Below, one piece after another: positions 33,295 through 45,647 of a stretch of DNA of 64,000 nucleotides. A program made the position numbers and the translations under genes. A model generated the notes under the pieces. That model had not been told where the DNA came from. It did no database searches and worked only from the letters and a program-made list of their open reading frames with translations. Location of the stretch: NCBI GenBank assembly GCA_963565915.1, contig OY751485.1:2294001-2358000 (forward strand), read 5' to 3'. This DNA comes from Entoloma clypeatum (lineage: Eukaryota > Basidiomycota > Agaricomycetes > Agaricales > Entolomataceae). Position 1 is the stretch's first letter, and each line of letters begins with the position of its first letter.

Positions 33295-36200
33295 TCATGG
33301 GCACCCTTTGTCTATTCTCCGGGCTGTCGCTGCGATGCGAAAGTTTGTGGGTACGACAGTGTGCCTGAACAAGGTTGTCTTGGATAATATTCCTCGGTTA
33401 TCAGTGCAAACACTCACTCATAGCACTCCTGGACGTCGGCTCCATCCATTACTAATATATCGCCCTTGAATATTGTTATGAACGGTAATCAAGATGATTA
33501 AGAGCAGGTCGTTCTCACATGACGCAGAATAAAAGTCATGATGATCTTTCTCAATGTAGGATCTACCACTTCATGATGCTTGTGATGTATCCGAAAATGC
33601 ATCAGGGCAGGTGCACCCAAAGACAGACCTGCCACCAGAGGACCTAATCCATGTTCGCTATCGCTATGGAACTGAGAATTGCAAGGTTATGTTAATGTGA
33701 GAAGATGGAGGAGTCGACAGGTCGTTGATCATACATACCGCCATCTTTTGTCGTTCCATGTAAGCACAGCTTATTCAGAATGAGAAGATGGACATGGCAG
33801 TGAATGCTGAATGAATCCTACCTCAGAACTTCATTAAAATTTTCTGACATGCCCAATGCCTGATGAACGCGAGCTCGGATGAATTCACAAGCTTTTAGAA
33901 CGGCACCAGGAGCTTCGTCGAACGGTACCGTGTTGGCTGTTCCACCCACATACTGTTGCCCGATCAGTATAGTCTCTCGCTATTTGAGCCGAAACCCACA
34001 TGATACGGTTCGCCAGCTGGACCATGTGAAAATTAGTAAAAATGCAGGACGGACTGTACAGTTGTTCCACCTACAATTCTGTGAGAAATAATTGGTCAAA
34101 AGGGGTCCTCTGCCTTGAAAATATCAGCTTTAAAAAGACAATCAACAAGAATGTGTACATTTATGCTATCGTCAAGAAAGTCAAGTTCTTGATCAATCCA
34201 ATTGTTGCAGACACTTACAGATCTCATGGGCCATCGGCGAAATGCTAATTCGCCACTTGATGCCTGTTCCTGATATTCCTTGAAAATGATATCGGCAGCT
34301 GAATTTCCCTGTGGTGTCAAGGAGTAAATATGGTGAATTCGGCTTCTGGCAAAATCGGTGAGTCACAAAATCGAAAATTCTCCGCAACACACCTTCCGCC
34401 AGGCAAGATGAATGTCCGGATTTGGCCCTTCATAGGTCCATCAAAAAATAGTCTCGGCCTGCACTGTATGATTCCTATGACAAACATCAAAGGATTTCAG
34501 TGTCAATCTGATTGGGAATTACCCAAAGTGTCGTCAATATAATGGTCATGGAATGGAACTGGAATCTTCTGGGACCAGAAGTCTTTTGCAGTCCGAATTT
34601 TTCCAGGAAGTCCGACTATAGCCTGTTGACGAGTCAACCCCCAAGGTTATGTGACGTAAAAGCTCTTGCACCCTGCAATAAGAGCACTCCCAATTCTCCC
34701 ATTTAAATCTAGAGAGAATCAGGGCGAAGCACGAATTTTTTTCGAGGCTACTATACCTGCACGAGAGTCGACCACAGTCGCGACAATGCCACCCTCTGGT
34801 GAAGGTGTAGGTCGTGTTGTTGTTATCTGGAAGTTCAGTAGGTGCGGTTGGACGTATGTCCCTCAAGTTTGGAGGCAGAAAATGAGGCGAGGATGATCGT
34901 AAAAAATGCGAGTTATAATTCAGCTGATTGGTTAACATGGCGCCATCGCTGGCCATCCAAAATCGGGCGCAACTGGCATTCAAACAGGCCCATCCTTCTT
35001 CGTAGACCTGGGGGGTTTTCACATCACAATAGAGGCATATGAAATAGAGGTTGTTGGGGCGTGAGGGGCTTCAACGTCTTCAGGTTCTGAAGATGCTTGG
35101 ATAGTCATATTCGACGACTCACATAGTGGTTTGAATTTTGTATTCTCGTTTTTTGACTAACATCTTGTTGTTAGGACATCACTGAAAAAAGGATAACCCC
35201 GACGAACCTGGCATACCCCTTGAACTGCGATGTGACGTGCTAACGGGTCCACTTGATAAGGAATTTGAGCTTGGTCGTATGAGCGAGGTATTTATCCCTG
35301 GAAGACATGAATCAGGGTGGCAGGCGGCTGCCTGGACATGATCTTGCCTAAAAGCCACCAAGGTTCGCCCTAAAAGCGTTCAATTCATGTAAAGAAAACT
35401 CGCACTTTACCCACCTGTCCATCGCACCACTGGAACGCAAACTTGTACCGAACGACACGGCCCCTCTCGTTGTTTGCGGGATGATACTCGGCTTGAAATT
35501 TTCTGTATTCAGATCCTGCGATTGGACAGTGTGGATCGGAACGATACCTACCCCAAACATGCGCAATGGTATAGAAACCAAGTATAGCATAGGTGACGTC
35601 GGTGGCACCAAGATCGAAAGGAAACAAAGTGTACTTATCATCGACCAGGAGAACGAGCGGCCGAGATTCTCTGTAGTTTGTCATTAGTGCTCGGACTGAC
35701 TTGTCGTTTATCGATTGATCATCAGCTGGTGCAGTAACAGATAGACCTTGTCGAGAGTGCAGACTCTCCGCCTTGCCTCCGCTATTATACAGGAAATTAG
35801 CATGATTATATAAAAGCCAGCATCATATACTCACCCATGAGAAATGATAAAACGTCCGCCGTCTTTGAAACAGTCACGACTATATCAGTCAGTGGCAATT
35901 GATTGGGGTCTGGGAAATGGCACATACAACGAAGCAAAGGCGCTAAGTAAGTAGCCTCTTGCAACATTATGAGCATGATAAACTCCTCCTTGATAACTCC
36001 TGAACCAATCGAAGGACTCGCATACTTCCTGACGTGACTGCGACGAGAAAAGTTAATATATAGATGACGCCCGAAGCAAGGAAACCAATCTACCTGGGCC
36101 CAGATGGGAGGATGAGTGATCAAACGCGGTTTGCATGCGGAGATGACCTGGGGAATGCCCGACGGGAGAGTCCATGCCACCGCGAGGGGCTTTACGTCTT

Positions 36201-37289
36201 CATGTTCAAAACGTGTCAGACCATCTGAGTCAGGATCAACAGGGATGTCTATTTCTTTTAAAGTCACCGGAGCGCAGCGAGCATCTGATGCGTCCAGAAA
36301 CGGTGAATTGTTAACGTCGCTCAGTGATGCGATGGGTGTATTTTGAATCACAGAATCGACTTGCACCTGTGGCTCTGTGTCATGCCTGGCACAGTCGTTT
36401 ATTGACAGAAGAGCAGAAACTGGCCGTTCCGGACTGCGTCTCATTTCTGGAAGATCACTGCACGTTGACTTATTCGACGAGAATATGTCTCCAGGATGCC
36501 CCACGATACTCCGGGGAGTATCGTTTACAGGACTTGAAAGTACTTGGTATGACGGAAGAGACGTGATCTGGCTCCTTTCCTGGCGGGGGGTGGCGCCCGC
36601 CTCAGCAATCAGGAGCTGACAAAACCTGCTTTGAGGGTTGAAGAGCCCTGCTTCCGGCTTTATGGCTCGGGATGTATTGCTGAACGGAGTCTCTCCCTCG
36701 AAGCCCGCTCTATATTGTTTAGTTGAACGACGTTTTTTCTTCATCATTTTTCCATTGGTGTGATCAGGGTGAGTCTGCGTTTTGACAGGCTGCGATATTG
36801 TTCGAGTAGTGAGTATTGTTTGATGTAAAACTTGTTTCTTAGCGCTGACAGAAGCACGTCGCGGAGAAGCTGGATACTTCTTGCCCGGTAGCTGTGCTGT
36901 CAAGGCGCGTTGCGAGCTCCCGCTTTCTTGGTTGTGACGAGCTTCAATCGGGTCTCCTTTCCAGGATGGCTTGAACGCCAACTCAATCCAGGCGCGCGCT
37001 GCCGCTAGCTGGAAGACGTGTCAAAGTTCGACTCTGCGAACAAGTAATGATAGGAACACACGGCATTTTCATGCATTTTCAAATCGTCAGTTGCTAGTTG
37101 ACTTTCAATATTTGCGGAACCGGTCCGACGACCTGAAGACTCTTGTCCATATGACGAAAAATAAGACAAAAAAGGTTCGCCTTGAAGGAAATCCTTGGTT
37201 GCTGCATTTGGGGAGATGTTTTGGGAATGCCGGGAACTGCAGTGGCCAGTGACTGACTCGGAGCCTGTATCATGGTACATATCAACCAT
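33295..37289 (-). CDS. AlkB-like 2OG-Fe(II) dioxygenase with zinc-ribbon N-terminal extension
   Basis: Large (about 900 residues) predicted dioxygenase. The C-terminal AlkB fold is clear after splicing: GEPYHYVGGTANTVPFDEAP, VHQALGMSENFNEVL, FHSDSEHGLGP with the iron-binding HxD, AGLSLGAPALMHFR, and GDILVMDGADVQECYEH with the second His, then TNFRIAATARR (2OG-binding arginine). It ends KGCP at 33295. Upstream is a cysteine module: WACLNASCARFW, GWHCRDCGRLSCR and WECSYC, probably one or two zinc ribbons. The first 350 residues are basic and disordered. Exon 1 (37062-37289) starts MVDMYHDTGSES and joins LAAARAWIELAFKPSW through a 53-nt intron. AlkB proteins demethylate nucleic acid or protein; the substrate here is unknown. 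The start exon is the least certain part. Confidence 0.78.
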
Positions 37290-37415
37290 TGATCACGCGA
37301 TACAGGGCCGCTTGGGTTCAGTTCATACATTTCTGACTCTCGAATTGTGCAATAGATGAAGACTCCTCTCCACCCGTTCAGAGATGGAAATTTAGTTACA
37401 CAATCAAAATTAGGT

Positions 37416-40127
37416 CTATCTCGCCCTCGTCGGTCCTATGCATTCAGTGCCTTTGTAATCTGTTGGAAGGAGGTCCGGGGCGCGCCGTACGCCGCGTTCA
37501 CTGTGAGGCAATGGGTAAGAATATTTGGGACACACAGAAAACGGCCCTACATCTCATCCACAGCAACCAAAAGGTCATAGTTTATTTCCTGACTGACGAC
37601 AGAGTCATCTTTATAACCCGGGTGGCTCCGAACAAAATTTCTTATCCAAGTGGCGGGAGTAAGAAGCGATCCTATAGAGAAAGATCAGCGTAGTTTCGTT
37701 TCACTGAATTTCGGTACCATCTGCACGGCGTCTAATAAGATCAAGGTATTTTTCGATTTTGATGGTGGCCTCTTTGTCAACATCCAATGTGTCCAAGTAG
37801 TCATATATGAGTTGCAGAAGCCCAGGGAAGTCTCCTCCCTGTTAACACGTAGGTAAAATGCATCTTTGAGCAAAGTGGTTGAGGACCTTTCCGTTGATAA
37901 TCTCGTTCATCGACATCTCTTCATACTCGTCTTCAATTGGCCGAGCAAACTCCACCCCGTTTAGTGGCTTTGGAAGCGGTGGGAAGCAATTGCGCATCTT
38001 TTTTTCCTTCTTGTGAGGACCGCCGTCAATAGGGGAATTGCGGCCTGATGAAGATGCAGTACTGGATGCCTGGCTACCACCACGGCCCAGTGCATACACA
38101 CTTTTTCTGAAGTAAAAACTTTCGTACTGGGCCGCACCTCTGTGCTGGGCTCTCCCCATATTCTCGTCAACCTATCTCGCCGTCATGTACGTCATCATAT
38201 GATAAAAAGCCATCTTTACCTTGGAAATAGGGATGTAGAAATTCAGGTTGAATTTAAGGATTGCGCGAGAGAGCAGAACGATGAAAACCGCAAAAGCTGC
38301 ATTCTCGAAATCTGTCATTTGAACTTCCATACTACGGAATTCAACACGCCAGCCGATGGGTGAATTTGGTGGCGGAGGTTTGAAACGTAATGTTTGCCAA
38401 TTCGTGGATTGTATATTCTGTCATGAGAAATTAGCAATGTGTAGTTGCGGTCCGTCAACCAAAGCAACTAACTTCGAAGTGATCAGTACTCGTTGAGTCG
38501 TCCTGCTGGATAGTCTCCGAGAAGACGACAAGGGGATCACGAATAAATAGATGTGAAATATGTTTCGATAGCAAGTCATCAAGCCCTAGATACTTGATAA
38601 ACATTGAAGAAAATCGGAACGAAGCGCTACGAACCATGCTCCCTGAGGCGCTCATAGATGCTGTCGTCATATGGCAGGTAGTTGTCGTTATATTCCGGTC
38701 TATTTATCCAGTCAGTGGAGATATACAAGTCGACGCTGTCATATCGTGATTTGGGAATCCTAAAGCGGTCATTTTGCAAGGGCTAAAGAAATTAGCCGTC
38801 TTTCAATCGATAAGATGCTGCGTAGGAACACCTTGAGGCCGCGCTCTTCCTCTGTACGATCGTCGACGCTTCCGGCTATCACATTCCACCGACAATCGAC
38901 GTCAGCAAGGAATCCACGCCATACGGGACTAGCTGCAGTCAACGCCAACTAAAATTTCTGGTATCGATGTTCAAGAGGTAGAAGCAGTAGTCAGTCAAAA
39001 CGTACGAGAATTGGCCCTACAGGGATCAAACCATCATACATCCGTCTGGCATCGGAAACATTGCACGCCTGAAAAGTCAATTGGAGGCAACAACAACCCA
39101 TCCCGAAGCCCATTGCATCCAGGTATATGTGATCCGCGAGGGCGGCGCCATTTTTTGCCTCTAATGTTCAATGAATTAGCCCATCGCGGGGGTGGGAGAG
39201 GCAAATTTCACACCTGAATCTTCCGGATACACTGAGCGTTCCCATGGGATTGAGGGATCGATGAAAGGACGCGGTGTTTCAGAATCGACGAAAATCGGAA
39301 GGTTGATTGCAACTTTGGAACCTCGTCGACGTCGGATGTTGGCCGTGAGGGTGCTATGATTCAAATTCGAGGTCATGTTAATAAAGATCAAAGGGATATA
39401 ACTAACGGAAAGCGGGCGTGTGGATTCGTTATTTCTTCGGGCAAAAAGAGGCTGTGGCTTGAAATGGCATCGATAGGGTCATGGAACGGTTCCGTAAATT
39501 GGCCTTGGACGCCAAGGCGTGGAAAAGATGTTAGGGTGATCGGGACCTCGTTCGGTTCTAGGTATCGTCGTGCAAGGCACCGTCTGTTCACCATATCACT
39601 TGAACTGAGAGGGACAATGATCATTGAGGGGGTACCTCTGGCGCATATTATCTTCGACAGACAAAAGATCCGGAATGGACCCGGTGTATGGTGAGCCCGG
39701 GGTGGATTCAAGCATATAACGACCGTATTCGGGGTGATACTTTGGAACCGCCCTGCAAAAAGTTCGTGTGGTCGGAGGAACGACTAGGCATGACCCTTGA
39801 ACCTACGACTTCGGGTATTCCTCGCAGAGGTCATCGACGATGGTGTCTAGTTTTGCAAGAATCTCCGTCTGGCGCAAAGATAACTTTGCGTTCTTGATCG
39901 AATTATCAAAGGAGATGACCATATACTCGATCTCTCGCAGATTCAGCAAATGCAACGCCACGGCAGAGACACACTACCTCATCTCCCCATAGTAGTTCGT
40001 CACCATGTCGGTCTTTCAGACGATCCCAGGTATTCAGAAATTGAGTGATGCCGTGGAAGCGTACATGGTCTGCATGCTTCTTGGCTTCATCCCAGGACAA
40101 AGGTGTTCCAAGGTACAACAGGCCCAT
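37416..40127 (-). CDS. GSH1: Glutamate-cysteine ligase (gamma-glutamylcysteine synthetase)
   Basis: Cytosolic, ATP-dependent first and rate-limiting step of glutathione synthesis. It opens [20 protein letters not shown] and [20 protein letters not shown], the eukaryotic GCL signature. Later exons include [108 protein letters not shown] and [20 protein letters not shown]. The end is [20 protein letters not shown] and [11 protein letters not shown] plus a short extra tail. Terminal introns are needed to reach this end. Length (about 690 residues) is normal. It lies between ATG6 and the AlkB-like gene, all on the minus strand with short spacers. Confidence 0.95.
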
Positions 40128-40287
40128 GGCTCGGAGTGAGAGAGGGTCAGGTTTCGGACAAGCGAACGTAGGTAAGTACTTGTAGATAGGAACTCAGGTT
40201 AGTAAGAAACTGATTGCTAATGGACTAGTTATTACCGATCTCCGAGACGTGCGGATCGGGGTTGTATGCAAAGTACATGTTACACAA

Positions 40288-42005
40288 TTACACATTTGTG
40301 CCATTTGTCGTCCATTTCAGACAGATCTTCAGAGCAAGAAGTACATGGCGAAGCGACCGCGTCCATGCCTCTTCCTGGTTGAATTGTAGCTTGACAGAAA
40401 CATCTCCGATTTTGTCCTTCACTATCCTGGAATGCCGCCAATGAATAAACGTGACAACACAAAGAGGATAACGCGTACTGGTGTGGAAAATCGACGCTAG
40501 GGTCTTGGGATTTGACATAATCGATGAGGTGTTGTAAGCAATCTAAAAATGCGACCATCGCAATGTCGAACCGCCGGTTGTGAAGCAATCGGCCGAAGTG
40601 CAGATCGCCAGACCCGTAGAGCTCATACGCAGCCTTGTCCCCTGTAGTCTTTTCGATGCGTGAGAACGAACCCATGGGAACTAGTCGATAGCTATACCGC
40701 ATTAGCAAGGTCAAACTGAAACGATGGGATCGGAACAAACTGCTCGAATGTATAGTCAAGTTTCCGAGCAATGGTGTAGAGCAGTAACAGAGTTTGCCCC
40801 CAAGCAGCGTTGATTTCGGCCCAGTCGACCTGCATATGAGATCAGTCAGAATTCGGATATTATCTCGACACTGACTCACAGGCACTCCAGGTACTCGGCC
40901 CAATCGTAAGCCATTGATCGTCCCGAAAACGCCATCATGTCCGATGCAAAACGCGTCATTATAAACATTGGTCCGTTCCAGTTTCTCGAGCGTTCCAACA
41001 TCTGCGGTGTAGGCAGCTCTTAGAGAAGCTAGTTGGGCTGCCTGCTGCTCTGCCGTCAGGATCTGATCGTTATAGGCCCTCCAGAACCTGTAAACAGATC
41101 ATGTGCAATTCTTGTGGAGGGTGATACGTACACACTAACTCGGCTTCTTCAAGCTCCAATGCCTTCTCATCGAGCTCTAAGAGGCGTAGTTCTTCGTCTA
41201 ACTGCTCACGTTCACGTTCTGCCTCTTTTAACTGCTCGATCATCGAATGCTCCTCCATTGCGAGTTTCTCAATCTTTTTATCAGTTTCTTCTTTCGAGAG
41301 GCCTTGCCCTTCCCGGTCACGCTCTTTCCGAATTTCCTTTTCAAAGGCGATATAACCGTCCCTCTCTTTCTTCGTCTCGTCCAGTTGCCGCTGTAAAGTG
41401 GCAAGTAGAGCTTGAGTGCATTCGGCGCAAAGAGGATGATCGACATCCATACGCGTCGACAAAAGATTGAAAAGACGTGCGGTCGAACGAAGGTGATGGG
41501 ATAATGGTGAGGGATCGTGTTGCATTTCAAACTGCTTAGCAGTCTCTGCTTCAAGTGCCTTCATGTTATTGCTTCCTGAGTTCGATGCTGCCTTTGGCAG
41601 GTGAGGCGAGGAAGGAATATTTCTGCCTTGTAGGACCACGAAGGATTCATTTGGTAGATGGGAAGGCAGGGCCGCAGATCTTTGTTGAGTTTGCTTGCCC
41701 TTGGTGCGGATAGATGAGGAAGAGGTCGTTTGAGATGAAGGGTCATCCCTTGCACGCTTCCACGCTGACTTTCCCGATAGCGATGAATGTGCGGGAGCTA
41801 CTTTCTTTCCTTGGGGCGGGCGCCAGGCTTGAGTGGGCGGAGAAGGTGGCAAAGTCGTCACGAGCATGTCGTACGCCGATGGGGCCAAGTCGATGAGAGA
41901 GGCATCTAGCTACGTATAATGAGTGGAGGTTTGAACAAGGTGATATTTGAGAGATACCTGGAGCGGCTCTTTACATTGTTGGCAAAAGATGGGTTCGAGA
42001 CTCAT
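40288..42005 (-). CDS. ATG6: Beclin-1/Vps30 autophagy protein
   Basis: Regulatory subunit of the class III phosphatidylinositol 3-kinase complexes (with Vps34 and Vps15) in autophagy and vacuolar sorting. Exon 1 gives MSLEPIFCQQCKEPLQ with the zinc-binding-like CxxC of the family; splicing leads to LDASLIDLAPSAYDML. The middle is a long coiled coil (LQRQLDETKKERDGYIAFEK, REREQLDEELRLLELDEKAL). The C-terminal BARA domain shows YNDAFCIGHDGVFGTINGLR, VEWAEINAAWGQTLLLL, YRLVPMGSFSRIEK, YELYGSGDLHFGRLLHNRRF and FNQEEAWTRSLRHVLLALK. It ends at KWTTNGTNV. The start is only 35 bp from the start of DNA polymerase kappa on the other strand. Confidence 0.94.
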
Positions 42006-42040
42006 GCTGAGACTCTGCTTGTCAATGTTATCATTGAACA

Positions 42041-44748
42041 ATGGACCGTGACAACGATGAGCTGCTTCCCCCGTCTCAGGAAACTGCCAGTCTCATCAAA
42101 CGTCTTGCTGGTCCGTCGACGGGTAAAGCTGGGTAAGATACACACCTACAAGTCCTCTTGAAATTCTCTTGACCCCTCCCTTTGCCAGGCTTGCCCAAGA
42201 TCAGACGGAAATCAATCGCATCATTGCCGATGCTTCAAAGGGGTCCAAGTTTTACGAGGCATGGCTTTCAACCCCAGGCACAAACTTCTGAACAACTTCT
42301 GCACTAGAACGAGAAGAGGAAGGACAAAGACCTTACCGAGCGCATCGAGAACATCTCAAAACGACGTGACGAAGTAATGAAAGGAGTGAATATCGGTGTG
42401 GTACCTTTCCCCAAGTCATGCTTGCCGTCACTCACTAACTGCGTCAAGAAAGCATTGAGAGGCTTGCTGATAATCTTGTGAGATGGATGGATCTTTTTCA
42501 GAAGGAAACAAGCAAAATAAACCTTTACAGCTCGCTGATCTGGAGCAGCAAAGAGATTTGACTCAGACAATTGTCCATGTCGATATGGATGCATTTTTCG
42601 CTGTAAGTCATTGATTGTTGTGTCATTTGTGGATTAAAGCTAAACGGCACTCCCATGAAGAATGTGGAGCTCCTAGACAATCCTGACCTCGAAGGCAAAC
42701 CTTTTGGTGTAAGGCTAAACTAACGCCTCATACAAGCAAGCCCACATTGATATCGATGGATGAACAGGTTGGGCATGGCGTCCTCACCACCGCCTCTTAC
42801 GAAGCTAGGAAATACGGTGTGCGGTCTGGGATGCCAGGTAAGTAGTATATCAAAAGTATCACGACCAACCCGCACTGACAATACGTAGCCTTTATTGCCA
42901 AAAAGCTTTGTCCGGAGCTTATACTCGTTCGGAATCATCTTGATAAATATATGGAAACATCGAATGCCGTGATGGCAATCCTGCGCAGATACGACCCAAA
43001 TATGTATCCCGCGGGCTGCGATGAGGGATACCTGAAGTACTTTCCAGCTCCCTGATACATGCAAGGTTTAGACTATTGACGGCATATCAGTATCACAGCT
43101 TACTGCGAACAGTACAAGTTGACTGCAGAAGAATGTGTCCAAGAAATGCGCCAAGCGATATATGCTGAGACGAAACTCACAGCGAGTGCCGGAATTGCAC
43201 CTAACAAGGTCCACAACCCGACTATTCATGATTTCGCACCAGCTAATGCCGACAATAGATGTTGTCGAAAGTAAGTCAAGTACGCACCGCCAGGCATGTA
43301 TTACCAACGAGGCCAATAGATCTGCTCGGACAAGGTTCACGCTCTCTATTTGTATGCAACATAACCTACTTCTGATAATTGCAACTGCAGAATAAACCGA
43401 ATGGTCAATTCCGGCTGCTTTCCGATAAGGACTCGATCGTCTCTTTCTTGCATGACCTTTCTATCCGAAAAATACCAGGTATCGGTCGAGTCAATGAGAG
43501 GCTGCTTGAGTCCATAGGAATCAAGGTATGATGATAAAACAGGTGGTTCGTTTTCGCGGCTGAGCTGGCTCTAGATATGTGGTGACATTTTTACCCACCG
43601 CGCTGCCGTCTATAATATGGACAAACAGCTTGGACGGGAGTACCTTTTCAAGACCTATCTTGGCATCTCATCCAACGTGGTTCAGCCTTCAGCGCGAGGC
43701 GAAAGAAAGAGTATAGGATCCGAGCGGTGTGCTATGAATTGCCAAGATGTTCAAGATCAATTCTGACTCCTCCCAGCACATTTTCTCCTATCAGTGACAA
43801 GGATGGGATCCTCCAAAAACTTGATGGCATCGCTGCAGAACTCGAAAAAGACATGGAAGAAAATGGGTGGACAGGTCGAACTCTTACTCTCAAATATAAG
43901 CTTGACACGTTCCAAGGTAGTGAATTTCATCCGCATCACCATGCTTTACCTCTCTAAATCACATTTCAGTTTTCACTCGGTCCAAATCGTTTGACTGGTG
44001 GATAAAACCGAAGGAGGATCTGTATCAAGTATGTTGCCAGTTCCATGATCAATATCTTTACATCCCATATCTCAACTGGTCAAAGACTGGCAAAGAACTG
44101 ATTTTACCCGACCTGCCCTTGAGTATCAGACTCATAGGACTCAGGGTGACGAAATTAAAAGATCTAAGGGCACCTTCACCTTCCAACGGCATTAAACGAG
44201 TGAGTTGAACCCGATTGTCACGAGGCTGATGCTCATGATTTGGGTAGTTCCTCGAACCGCTCCAACTTGGGCGTTCTGGAAAGCGCCCCAAGGTTGAACA
44301 GGATTGCGGCGATGACTCGGTTTTCTTTGATGACTTGGACGAAGTGATGACTGGATTCCATGAACAGAACGAGGACGGAAACCTAGATGAAATGCAGCCC
44401 GATGACGATGCTATGCCAGAGGCAAGACCTCGACCTCCTCACTCAGCCCCTGTGCCGACTTGCGGTCGCACTCTGCCGCCTTCAAAACCCCGTAGCTCAG
44501 GTCATCAATCGTCTCTCTCAAAAAGAGGTGCACTCAATGCCGACGTCGAAGCTCATGACTGTCCAGTATGCGGGAAGACTTTGGAAACAGATAACCAAGG
44601 GCTTAACTCTCACATTGACTTTTGCTTAAGTCGCGGTGCTATCAGGCAAGCGCACGCCGAGGCGGCAAACAATCCCGTCAGCAGAAAGTTTCCCTCTTCC
44701 CGAACGCCCATCAGCAAGGAGAAGGTCAGGAAGTCCAGAAATTTCTAG
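42041..44748 (+). CDS. POLK: DNA polymerase kappa (Y family) with UBZ4 zinc finger
   Basis: Translesion polymerase of the DinB/kappa branch. It opens MDRDNDELLPPSQETASLI, then the kappa-specific N-clasp (GPSTGKAGLAQDQTEINRII, KFYE...KDLTERIENISKR). The catalytic palm has IVHVDMDAFFANVELL (first metal aspartates), YEARKYGVRSGMP, and an NPDLEGKPFGVG block; the usual SLDE-type second motif reads AGCDEGYLNITAYC. ASAGIAPNKMLSKICSDKNK, IRKIPGIGRVNERLLESIGI and a little-finger domain with DLPLSIRLIGLRVTKL follow. Near the end, DCPVCGKTLETDNQGLNSHI with a later Cys is a Rad18-type UBZ4 ubiquitin-binding finger. It ends KVRKSRNF. Introns are many and short. In the second motif a Cys-Asp-Glu triad keeps the acidic pair. 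Confidence 0.94.
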
Positions 44749-44806
44749 CCTCTGGCGGTACTGGTCACAGTTCAAATGTTCGATATGTAATCTATGTACA
44801 ACGCAT

Positions 44807-45544
44807 TTAATTTCGATGTGCTTTGAAAGCTGCTTGAACACCTTTTCCGGCCATGATATCCGCCATACACAGTTCGTCGACGACCCTTGCCTTGGTGGCT
44901 AGTTGAACTACTTGTGATTCAAGGGCGCGAGGAACGCAGACAACGCCATCTCTATCTGCAATCATCCAATCACCCGCTTCCACTCTTGTAGGATGGAACC
45001 TATCTCCCTCAGCAACCCCACCTTGATCCTGAGGGTTGATCAAGAGCGGGATATTGATCTCAGATGGTCTCGTAAAGGTACTTTGTCCCAGGGTCGAATG
45101 ACCCCTTGCAAAGACAGGAAACCTCAGTTTGTGGTGCTCTGCGAGATCTCTACAACGACCAGAGATGATGACCCCGACAGCACCTCGGGCCAGCGCACCT
45201 GCAGACATAAGTCCTCCCCACACAGCATTCTTTACGTCTATATTATCAACAGGGTCGTCGGTACGCGGATAGAATTAAGCAAGGGAAGGCACTGAACGAA
45301 GAGGAGCATCAATCACGATCAATGAAGCAGCAGGGGCAGTGTCAACGAAGTGATCAGATAGTTTGGGTGCGGAGAGATCTGACGCGGGAACCATGCGGAC
45401 AGTATAGGCAGGCGCGCAGAGTGGTTGGTCGATGTCGCTCATTATGACGATGTCAGGAATGTGGCCGCCATTGGGAACACCGAGCTTGATGAGAGCGTCC
45501 GATACTTCACACGTAGAGAACCGCGAAAGAGGGCTCCCAGCCAT
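44807..45544 (-). CDS. RraA-like / HMG-aldolase-fold protein
   Basis: Two-exon gene for a protein of about 225 residues of the RraA family (regulator of RNase E activity A fold), which in microbes includes 4-hydroxy-4-methyl-2-oxoglutarate and oxaloacetate-type aldolases/decarboxylases. It opens RFSTCEVSDALIKLGVPNGG. Exon 2 has VKNAVWGGLMSAGALARGA and VGVIISGRCRDLAEH, with the conserved Gly...Arg-Asp metal-binding site. PVFARGHSTLG, VEAGDWMIADRDGVVCVPRA and a helical tail follow. The joined sequence needs a donor GTTCAG in exon 1. Fungal relatives exist; the substrate is not known from sequence. It starts 103 bp from the divergent TBC gene. Confidence 0.85.
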
Positions 45545-45647
45545 GACTGAGTACTAGTCGTCGTCAGAATTTATGTAATTCCACCATCATTCGCCCTTCT
45601 TTTCTTTCCTCTTGCGCCCCGCCCCGCCCCAGCGCACATTGAGCTCC

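Noticed and set aside
33295..45544. A metabolic cluster around glutathione synthesis
   Set aside because: The neighbours (AlkB-like, ATG6, polymerase kappa, RraA-like) do not form a pathway; no transporter or pathway regulator is linked to them.
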